In this document: piece after piece, positions 1 through 5,547 of the stretch
Position numbering within the stretch: the first letter of the stretch is position 1
How the letters are laid out: each line of letters begins with the position of its first letter
Source: an uncultured Spirochaetaceae bacterium
Lineage (GTDB): Bacteria; Spirochaetota; Spirochaetia; Treponematales; Treponemataceae
Assembly: GCA_902773215.1 (NCBI GenBank)
Contig: CACYDQ010000452.1
Coordinates: forward strand, 1 to 7,927
Direction: 5' to 3'
DNA: 7,927 nt
The notes under the pieces: generated by a model
Seen by the model: only the letters and a program-made list of their open reading frames with translations
Told to the model about the DNA's origin: nothing
The model's database searches: none
Position numbers and translations under genes: made by a program

Positions 1-1
1 G

Positions 2-1183
2 CATTCCGGCAAGCTGGTCAATGAGAAGGGCGAGAAGTACACGTCCGTCTGCCAGATTGGAATCGGCGGCTCCGACCTGGGGCCCCGCGCCATGTACCTC
101 GCGCTTGAGAACTGGGCAAAGGCCAAGGGATGCTTCAAGATGGACGCGCACTTCATCTCCAACGTTGATCCCGATGATGCCGCCTCCGTGCTTTCTTCCA
201 TAGATATAGCGAAGACTATCTTCATACTGGTCTCCAAGAGCGGCACGACCCTTGAGACCCTGACCAACCAGTCCTTCGTCATTGACTTCCTCAAGAAGGC
301 GGGGCTTGACCCCTCCAAGCACATGATTGCCGTCACGAGCGAGACTTCCCCGCTGGCCAAGAGCCCGGACTACCTCGCCGCATTCTTCATGGACGACTAC
401 ATCGGCGGCCGCTACTCCTCCACCTCTGCGGTCGGTGGCGCAATTCTGAGCCTCGCTTTCGGTCCGGAGGTCTTCGACAAGTTCCTGAAGGGAGCTGCTG
501 AAGAAGACAAGCTTGCGACCGAGAAGGACGTGACCAAGAACGCCGCGCTGATGGACGCGCTGATTGGCCTCTACGAGCGGAACGTGCAGGGCTACCCCTC
601 AACGGCGGTCCTGCCCTATTCACAGGCCCTCTCCCGCTTCCCCGCCCACCTGCAGCAGCTGGACATGGAGTCCAACGGCAAGAGCGTCAACCGCTTCGGC
701 CAGAAGATTGACTACCTGACCGGCCCCGTCATCTTCGGCGAGCCGGGAACCAACGGACAGCACTCCTTCTACCAGCTGCTCCATCAGGGTACGGACATCA
801 TCCCCCTCCAGTTCATCGCCTTTAAGAAGGGGCAGACCGGAAAGGACGTGGTCATACAGGACTCGACGAGCCAGAAGAAGCTCTGCGCCAACGTCGTCGC
901 CCAGATCGTCGCCTTCTCCTGCGGCAAGAACGATGAGAACCCCAACAAGTTCTTCGCGGGCGGCCGTCCCTCAAGCCTCATCTACGGGGATGAGCTTACG
1001 CCGGAGAGCCTGGGTGCCCTGCTTGCCCACTACGAGAACAAGGTGATGTTCCAGGGCTTCCTGTGGAACGTCAACTCATTCGACCAGGAGGGAGTCCAGC
1101 TGGGCAAGGTCCTGGCCAAGGCCGTCCTCGCCGACAAGATGGAGCCCGCGCTCAAGGCGTTCGCGGGTCTCCTGATACAGTAA
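2..1183 (+). CDS. pgi: Glucose-6-phosphate isomerase, 5'-truncated by window edge
   Basis: Interconverts glucose 6-phosphate and fructose 6-phosphate in the cytoplasm (glycolysis/gluconeogenesis). The frame is open from base 2 and gives 393 residues to the TAA stop. Pgi proteins are usually about 450-550 residues, so roughly the first quarter lies outside the window. Visible motifs in order: IGIGGSDLGP near the start (phosphosugar site), SKSGTTLETL (SIS-domain phosphate-binding loop, around bases 234-263), YIGGRYSSTSAVGGA (about 399-443), MESNGKSVN with the catalytic Glu (about 665-691), GTNGQHSFYQLLHQG with the catalytic His (about 749-793), and NSFDQEGVQLGK with the active-site Lys near the C-terminus (about 1073-1108). 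All catalytic residues that can be seen are present and there is no frameshift. The ATG at 92 is internal, because the conserved glycine motif precedes it. A hairpin terminator follows ten bases after the stop, so pgi ends its transcription unit. Confidence 0.97.
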   Translation, partial: HSGKLVNEKGEKYTSVCQIGIGGSDLGPRAMYLALENWAKAKGCFKMDAHFISNVDPDDAASVLSSIDIAKTIFILVSKSGTTLETLTNQSFVIDFLKKAGLDPSKHMIAVTSETSPLAKSPDYLAAFFMDDYIGGRYSSTSAVGGAILSLAFGPEVFDKFLKGAAEEDKLATEKDVTKNAALMDALIGLYERNVQGYPSTAVLPYSQALSRFPAHLQQLDMESNGKSVNRFGQKIDYLTGPVIFGEPGTNGQHSFYQLLHQGTDIIPLQFIAFKKGQTGKDVVIQDSTSQKKLCANVVAQIVAFSCGKNDENPNKFFAGGRPSSLIYGDELTPESLGALLAHYENKVMFQGFLWNVNSFDQEGVQLGKVLAKAVLADKMEPALKAFAGLLIQ

Positions 1184-1192
1184 CAGGATTCT

Positions 1193-1239
1193 GAACGGGC
1201 GGCCTTTCCCGGGCAGGGAAGGGCCGTTCCGTTTCTTTT
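1193..1239 (+). terminator. Rho-independent terminator of pgi
   Basis: An imperfect GC-rich stem starts ten bases after the pgi stop. The left arm is GAACGG, then a GC bulge, then GGCCTTTCCC. The right arm is GGGAAGGGCC then GTTC, with a short loop at about 1211-1215. The T-rich run GTTTCTTTT (1231-1239) follows. It has the usual shape of an intrinsic terminator for plus-strand transcripts. The next gene starts only 12 bases after the T run. Confidence 0.85.
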
Positions 1240-1250
1240 GCCATATCCAG

Positions 1251-1964
1251 ATGGGAATCAATACCCTCAACGAAAGCGAGCTGCACCGGGTCCTCAAGAG
1301 CCTCTACAAGGAGAACAACGAGGGCTGCGAGCTGGAGGCGGAATACGGCCCCTACATCGTGGACATAAAGACGGCGGACGGGAATGTCATAGAGATACAG
1401 ACCCAGAGCCTGGGCCACCTGAAAGAGAAAGTCGCCTGGTTTACCGGCAAGAAAAAGAAAATCACCGTCGTCTATCCCATAGTAAAGAAGAAAACCATAG
1501 AAACGAAGCTCCTTGACGGCAGCATCAAGACGACGCGGAGCCCCGTCCACAAAAGCATATACTCATCCTTCCGGGAGCTGACTGCCCTTGCCCCCTTCCT
1601 GCTCTCGCCCCGATTCTTTCTGGATACGGTGGACGTGACCGTCATCGAGGAGCGGGAGGAGACCGAGGAGAAAGTCCAGTCCCGGAACGGGCGCAGGCGC
1701 TACAGGCAGAACTGGCTCAAGACCGGCAAGCGTGTCAAGGAAATCGGGGAGATAACAAGCTACCACGGTAAGCGGGCATGGAAAGCCCTGTTGCCTGAGG
1801 GGCTGGAAGCTGAGTTCTACCGGGGGGATTTCTACAAGGCCCTGAAAGCGCAGGGAGTCAGGCTGACCGCGGACGAGGCATCGCTCATGCTCTGGGTCTA
1901 TGTGCAGGCGGGCCTTGTGGAACGGCGCAGGGAAGGCCGGAAATATGTTTACACACTCGCATAA
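1251..1964 (+). CDS. Conserved hypothetical protein, PD-(D/E)XK-like nuclease domain plus C-terminal winged helix
   Basis: I do not recognise a named family, but the 237-residue product has a readable plan. Residues 8-20 form a helix, and acidic strand ELEAEYG (27-33) follows. Then YIVDIK (D38) and VIEIQT (E48, Q50) are followed by the helix LGHLKEKVAWF and the strand KITVVYPI. This is the alpha-beta order of a PD-(D/E)XK nuclease core with D38 and ExQ as candidate metal ligands. A basic, charged middle follows (RNGRRRYRQNW, 145-155). The C-terminal 70 residues look like a winged helix (FYKALKAQGVRLTADEASLML, then the hairpin VERRREGRKYVYTLA). I recall similar unnamed proteins in several bacterial phyla, unverified. 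The role is unknown; DNA binding or cleavage is inferred. ATG 1251 is the only reasonable start but lacks a visible Shine-Dalgarno, and it sits directly behind the pgi terminator. A flippase gene follows 18 bases downstream. Confidence 0.8.
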   Translation: MGINTLNESELHRVLKSLYKENNEGCELEAEYGPYIVDIKTADGNVIEIQTQSLGHLKEKVAWFTGKKKKITVVYPIVKKKTIETKLLDGSIKTTRSPVHKSIYSSFRELTALAPFLLSPRFFLDTVDVTVIEEREETEEKVQSRNGRRRYRQNWLKTGKRVKEIGEITSYHGKRAWKALLPEGLEAEFYRGDFYKALKAQGVRLTADEASLMLWVYVQAGLVERRREGRKYVYTLA

Positions 1965-1982
1965 GCATGGTAGGATAGCCCC

Positions 1983-3506
1983 ATGACAGAAAGACAGTCC
2001 CACAGCATACGAAACGCCTTTTGGGCCGCATTGTACATGAGTGTCACAATGATCATGGGCTTCGTCATCCGCACCCTGCTCATAAAAAAAATCGGCAAGG
2101 AATATCTGGGACTGAGCAGTTTGTGCCAGTCCGTGCTGGGCACGCTGAACCTCGCGGAGCTGGGAATGGACTCTGCCATCTCATACAACCTCTACAAGCC
2201 GTTCGCGGAGGAAGACACGGAGCAGGTCAACGCCCTGCTCGCCCTCTATCAGAAGCTTTATAAGATAATAGCCCTCGTGATATTCGTGCTCGGCCTTGCC
2301 GTCCTGCCTTTCCTGCGGGGCCTGATTGAAGGGGAACCTCCCGCTGATGTCAACATCCACCTCATCTTTGTGCTCTACCTCTTGGACACGGTGTTCTCCT
2401 ACCTGCTCTACCCCCCGCGCAGGCCGCTCGTCGTCGTTTCCCAGCAGTTTTCGATACACCAGAAAGTCCTGCTCGCGAGCTTCATCCTCATGTATGCCGC
2501 GCAGATAGCAATGCTCTCGCTTTTGCGGAACTACCTGCTTTTCGCGGTGTGCTTCCCGGCATTCACAATACTTGGCAGCATCATCTACCGGATCGTCACT
2601 GACAGAAAGTTCCCCGGCTACAAGGCGGAAGGAAAGCTGCCCAAGGACTTCTACGCGCCCTTCATCAAGCGGGTGTCGGGCGTGGCCCTGTCCCGCCTGC
2701 GCAACGCAAGCCGCTCCTACATAGACGTCATCTTCATCTCATCCTTCCTGGGCCTGGTCATCTCCGCCAAGTACAATGTCTACAGCGTCATCCTCGTCAT
2801 CCCCCAGGCGGCGACGGGCATCATCATCTCATCGATAAAGGGAAGCATCGGGAATTACTTTGCGGTGGAAAACGATGAGCGGAAGTACGGGCTGTTTGAC
2901 CTCTTGACTTTCCTGTTTTTCTGGATTGCGACCTTCTGTGCCACATGCCTTGTCTGCCTTTACCAGCCATTCATCAACCTCTGGCTCGGGGATGACATGC
3001 TGCTGCCGTTCACGGCGGCGGCGGCAAGCGCGCTGCTCTTCTTCGTGATGACGATAGGAAGCATGCTGGAGATGGTAAAGGATATAACCGGCATCTACTG
3101 GGAAAACCGCTGGACCCCGCTCGTGGAGATGCTCGTGAACATCGTGCTCGACCTCATCTGCATACGCTTCTGGGGAGTGCAGGGAGTCCTGCTCGCGACG
3201 GCTTTTTCCATCGCAGTCATAACGCTGCCGTCAGACCTTCTCGTCCTGTTCAGGCATTACTTCCACAGACCCCCGGCCCGATACATCCTCAAGTACCTGC
3301 TCTTTGCCCTCCTTGCCCTGGCGGCAGCGGCGGCGGCATACGGACTGTGCGCCCGCATACCGGCCCACGGGCCCGTGCTGCTTGTGGCCCGGCTCTCCGT
3401 CTGCCTGATCGTACCGAACGCGCTTCTTGCCCTGGCCTACTGCAGGACGGACAACATCAAGACCCTGTGGGGAACGGTCAGGCAGATACTGGGCAAGGAG
3501 GCCTAG
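1983..3506 (+). CDS. Polysaccharide/oligosaccharide flippase-like membrane protein (Wzx/MATE-like)
   Basis: The 507-residue product is very hydrophobic, with about 12-14 predicted membrane helices spread over its length (for example residues 13-35, 92-111, 125-143, 160-180, and several between 250 and 490). The N-terminal stretch TLLIKKIGKEYLGLSSL, followed by LNLAELGMDSAISYNLYKP, is typical of O-antigen/capsule repeat-unit flippases. These move lipid-linked glycans across the inner membrane. The length fits the family (about 450-520). The short Ala runs (TAAAAS, LAAAAAAYG) are encoded by GCG/GGC-rich repeats within membrane segments. AGGA seven bases before ATG 1983 is a plausible ribosome binding site. 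It follows the nuclease-like gene by 18 bases and is probably co-transcribed with it. No glycosyltransferase or other glycan gene lies in the window, so the substrate cannot be named. Confidence 0.88.
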   Translation: MTERQSHSIRNAFWAALYMSVTMIMGFVIRTLLIKKIGKEYLGLSSLCQSVLGTLNLAELGMDSAISYNLYKPFAEEDTEQVNALLALYQKLYKIIALVIFVLGLAVLPFLRGLIEGEPPADVNIHLIFVLYLLDTVFSYLLYPPRRPLVVVSQQFSIHQKVLLASFILMYAAQIAMLSLLRNYLLFAVCFPAFTILGSIIYRIVTDRKFPGYKAEGKLPKDFYAPFIKRVSGVALSRLRNASRSYIDVIFISSFLGLVISAKYNVYSVILVIPQAATGIIISSIKGSIGNYFAVENDERKYGLFDLLTFLFFWIATFCATCLVCLYQPFINLWLGDDMLLPFTAAAASALLFFVMTIGSMLEMVKDITGIYWENRWTPLVEMLVNIVLDLICIRFWGVQGVLLATAFSIAVITLPSDLLVLFRHYFHRPPARYILKYLLFALLALAAAAAAYGLCARIPAHGPVLLVARLSVCLIVPNALLALAYCRTDNIKTLWGTVRQILGKEA

Positions 3507-3533
3507 TGCCGGCAGCAGAAGCCCGGTGCATTC

Positions 3534-4478
3534 TCATAGCCTCACGCAGATTTCATCTATTTTCTTCCGGGCCAGCTTGAGGATGCCAGCGACCTTCATC
3601 TCCGATATATTGAGAATTCTGCCTATATCCTTGTTGGAAGGGGCAATGCTGATGGCATTCTCAAGCCGAAGGATGTTCCGCTTCCAGTGTTTGCTCTGAT
3701 ATTTGAAGCCCTCCCTAATCTTCTGCCGCATTGACGTATCGTTATACATCCCGTACTGGACAATGTATCTCCGTCTCAAAAAAAACGCAAGGTCCCTCGC
3801 ATCGCGGGCATTCTGCCTCCTGCCCATTTTCTTTTCGATTTTCTCCTTCAACTCCTCCTTCATGGCAAAAAGCTTCTCCTCACTTAGCCCCGTGACAATT
3901 GACGTGCTCCGGACGGAGGAGTCGTCCACGACGGCGGAGGACTTCAGGAAAAGTATGAGGCAGGCCGACCGCCTGAGATCCTCTATCTTCTCGTCGTCCG
4001 CACTATGGTAATGTTTCTTCTGCATCGTGTTCATAAGGCAGCTGCGCCTTTTTCGTTCTGGCCGGCTGGCCCAATACCGAAACTCTTCCTCCACGCTGGC
4101 GGCCTCCACGCAGAGTTCCCCCTCGTCCTGCGCGTACCGGTACTCCTGTTCCTCATACAAGATGTCATCCATGTAATGCATGCTCTCCTCCGACGCAAGA
4201 CGGGTCACCAGCCGTCTTTTGTAGGTGTGGGCCGCCGTGTGGAATGACTTGTAAAAGAAGGTTGAGAAATTTGCCCTCCGGGCATCAAATGTCTCAAGGA
4301 TATGCTCTATATGCGGCAGCTCCTTGAGCATGAAATTGTCAAATTCCTCACGGGACAAGTCGTTTACCTTGAAGTAAAACTTGTTCTGGCTGACAAGGCT
4401 GACAATGCAGAATGCGGCCTGCCTGCTATCAAGCTCACCGAGAGCATACCGCTCCGCAATTCTTTCCAGCTGTTTCAT
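3534..4478 (-). CDS. Putative sigma-like / HTH DNA-binding protein, treponemal type
   Basis: A 314-residue protein of no named family that I can identify. The N-terminus MKQLERIAERYALGELD is followed around residues 65-90 by a segment (RRANFSTFFYKSFHTAAHTYKRRL) that loosely resembles sigma-70 region 2. An acidic stretch comes next (about 96-130). A middle part rich in Lys/Arg (KKMGRRQNARDARDLAFFLRR, part of 217-236) follows. A C-terminal helix-turn-helix (SNKDIGRILNISEMKVAGIL, 281-300) recalls sigma region 4 or a GerE-like helix pair. From memory this layout occurs in Treponema hypothetical proteins. Transcription regulation is inferred, not shown. ATG 4478 was chosen because AAGGAG lies ten bases upstream (4494-4489) and the first conserved-looking residue is MKQLERI. 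The frame is open upstream to a TTG at 4580 but without a ribosome site. By eye the coding sequence is less GC-rich than pgi or carB. It stands alone, downstream of the sufC terminator, and converges on the flippase gene. Confidence 0.85.
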   Translation of the reverse strand: MKQLERIAERYALGELDSRQAAFCIVSLVSQNKFYFKVNDLSREEFDNFMLKELPHIEHILETFDARRANFSTFFYKSFHTAAHTYKRRLVTRLASEESMHYMDDILYEEQEYRYAQDEGELCVEAASVEEEFRYWASRPERKRRSCLMNTMQKKHYHSADDEKIEDLRRSACLILFLKSSAVVDDSSVRSTSIVTGLSEEKLFAMKEELKEKIEKKMGRRQNARDARDLAFFLRRRYIVQYGMYNDTSMRQKIREGFKYQSKHWKRNILRLENAISIAPSNKDIGRILNISEMKVAGILKLARKKIDEICVRL

Positions 4479-4487
4479 CTTGATACA

Positions 4488-4514
4488 TCTCCTTATAAAA
4501 TCCGTATAAGGAGA
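4488..4514 (-). promoter_or_regulatory. Perfect 10-bp inverted repeat overlapping the Shine-Dalgarno of the HTH gene
   Basis: On the plus strand the arms are TCTCCTTATA (4488-4497) and TATAAGGAGA (4505-4514), a perfect 10-bp match around the 7-base loop AAATCCG. Read on the gene's strand, the downstream arm contains the AAGGAG ribosome site (4494-4489) and the upstream arm carries the anti-Shine-Dalgarno CTCCTT. If transcribed, the hairpin would bury the ribosome site. If transcription starts within or just after it, the dyad could instead be an operator. Which applies depends on the start of transcription, which I cannot see. Confidence 0.7.
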
Positions 4515-4515
4515 G

Positions 4516-4530
4516 ACAAGCAAGCCTTGT
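4516..4530 (-). repeat. Small 5-bp inverted repeat next to the RBS dyad
   Basis: ACAAG (4516-4520) and CTTGT (4526-4530) are perfect complements around CAAGC. It lies one base beyond the larger dyad on the upstream side of the HTH gene, so two short stem-loops would be stacked in a leader. A 5-bp stem can arise by chance; only its position makes it worth listing. Confidence 0.35.
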
Positions 4531-4548
4531 GCCACTGGAACTTTTAGA

Positions 4549-4580
4549 ATTATGCTTCCGGGGCCGGCGTGACCGTGCAA
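4549..4580 (-). promoter_or_regulatory. Possible sigma-70 type promoter for the HTH gene
   Basis: On the minus strand CATAAT (4554-4549) matches five of six -10 positions. TTGCAC (4580-4575) could be the -35, but the spacing is 20 bases, longer than the optimum. Transcription from here would start near 4541 and give a leader of about 60 bases containing both dyads. A weaker alternative is TTGCTT (4523-4518) with TTTTAT (4500-4495) at 17-base spacing, which would start transcription inside the large dyad. Confidence 0.3.
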
Positions 4581-4608
4581 AAAAACTTGCAGGCTGAACG
4601 GAAAACTG

Positions 4609-4659
4609 AAAAAAAAGAAACCCCGCAGAGCATGCCAGCAAGCTGGTGTCTGCGGGGTT
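4609..4659 (-). terminator. Rho-independent terminator of sufC
   Basis: Stem arms AACCCCGCAGA (4619-4629 on plus) and TCTGCGGGGTT (4649-4659) form a perfect 11-bp stem. A nested CCAGC-AA-GCTGG hairpin (4635-4646) sits in the loop. On the minus strand a T-rich tail follows (complement of 4609-4620, eight T in a row after TTTC). It is strong and one-directional, placed 25 bases after the sufC stop, and it separates sufC from the HTH gene. Confidence 0.93.
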
Positions 4660-4684
4660 GTTTGGAATCTGTGCCAGGAAAGCT

Positions 4685-5524
4685 TTACAGGCTGCCGGAA
4701 GCGGAGGCGGCCTTCACCGCGTCCATCGCGGCCTTGGCGGCCTGGGCAAGCTTCTCCTTGCGCTCGGCATCCTTTATCTCCTGCGGGATGAAGTCCTCGA
4801 ATCCCTTCTCGTTTATCTGCTGGACGAGCGAGCCGTCGCCGGTGTGGACTATGCGGCCCTTGACCATGACGTGGGTGTAGTCCACGTGCAGGCTCTCCAG
4901 AATCCTCGTCGAGTGGGTGATTATCAGCAGCGCGCCGCCGACCTTCTTCTGGAATTCCTCCACACCCTTGCTGACCGTGCGGACGGCATCCACGTCCAGG
5001 CCGGAATCCGTCTCATCCAGTATGGCGAGTTTGGGCTTGAGCATGAGCAGCTGCAGTATCTCCGACTTCTTTTTCTCGCCGCCGGAAAAGCCGACGTTGA
5101 GGTCGCGCTGGGCATAGGCGTGGTTCATCGCGAGCACGTCCATCGCCTCGTCGAGCGCCTTCTGGAAGGCCATCAGCTTGACCTTCTCGCCCGAGACCTG
5201 CTGCATGCTGGAACGGATGAAGGACTCAAGCGACACGCCGGGAACCTCGAGCGGGTCCTGGAAGCTCAGGAAAATTCCCCGCTTGGCCCGCTTGTCCGCG
5301 CTCTCTTCCGTTATGTCCTCGCCGCCAAATATGATATGGCCGCCGGAAAGCTCGTAGTCGGGATGTCCCATCAGCGTATAGCCCAGCGTGGACTTGCCCG
5401 CCCCGTTCGGCCCCATCAGGACGTGGGTCTCCCCCTCGCCGATGCCGAGTGAAACACCGCGGAGAATTTCTTTTCCTGCGACGTTTACGTTTATGTCCTG
5501 CACGTCAAGCAATTTGTTCGCCAT
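4685..5524 (-). CDS. sufC: Fe-S cluster assembly ATPase SufC, with C-terminal extension
   Basis: Cytoplasmic ABC-type ATPase which, with SufB and SufD, forms the SufBCD scaffold for Fe-S cluster assembly. The 279 residues carry Walker A GPNGAGKST (38-46), Q-loop SFQDP (Q79), the SufC-type signature FSGGEKKKSEILQ (146-158), Walker B LAILDE (166-171), D-loop SGLD (174-177) and switch His in ITHSTR (H204). All ATPase motifs are intact. SufC is usually about 250 residues and ends near the KGFEDFI equivalent. Here about 33 extra residues rich in Ala and Lys follow (247-279), probably a helical tail. ATG 5524 has AGGAG six bases upstream. The gene follows carB-dapF by 23 bases and is closed by a terminator, so sufB/sufD are not immediately downstream and must be elsewhere if present. 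Confidence 0.95.
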   Translation of the reverse strand: MANKLLDVQDINVNVAGKEILRGVSLGIGEGETHVLMGPNGAGKSTLGYTLMGHPDYELSGGHIIFGGEDITEESADKRAKRGIFLSFQDPLEVPGVSLESFIRSSMQQVSGEKVKLMAFQKALDEAMDVLAMNHAYAQRDLNVGFSGGEKKKSEILQLLMLKPKLAILDETDSGLDVDAVRTVSKGVEEFQKKVGGALLIITHSTRILESLHVDYTHVMVKGRIVHTGDGSLVQQINEKGFEDFIPQEIKDAERKEKLAQAAKAAMDAVKAASASGSL

Positions 5525-5547
5525 AATACTCTCCTCTCAGACCTCTC

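Noticed and set aside
2395..2460. Possible frameshift in the flippase (YLLYPPRRPLVVV stretch)
   Set aside because: The segment looks unusual, but alternative frames give no better match, and the following sequence (SQQFSIHQKV) fits the expected place in the family in the same frame.
4479..4580. N-terminal extension of the HTH gene to a TTG at 4580
   Set aside because: No ribosome site precedes the TTG, and the extension would run through the dyads and the possible promoter. ATG 4478 has a well-placed AAGGAG.
4575..4591. Short TGCAA/TTGCA inverted repeat flanking an A tract
   Set aside because: Only five base pairs with an A-rich loop, no second feature supporting it, and close to the sufC terminator tail; likely chance.
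4646..5452. Plus-strand open frame of 268 codons opposite sufC
   Set aside because: It overlaps the clear SufC gene on the other strand and reads as Leu/Arg/His-rich shadow sequence without motifs or a ribosome site.
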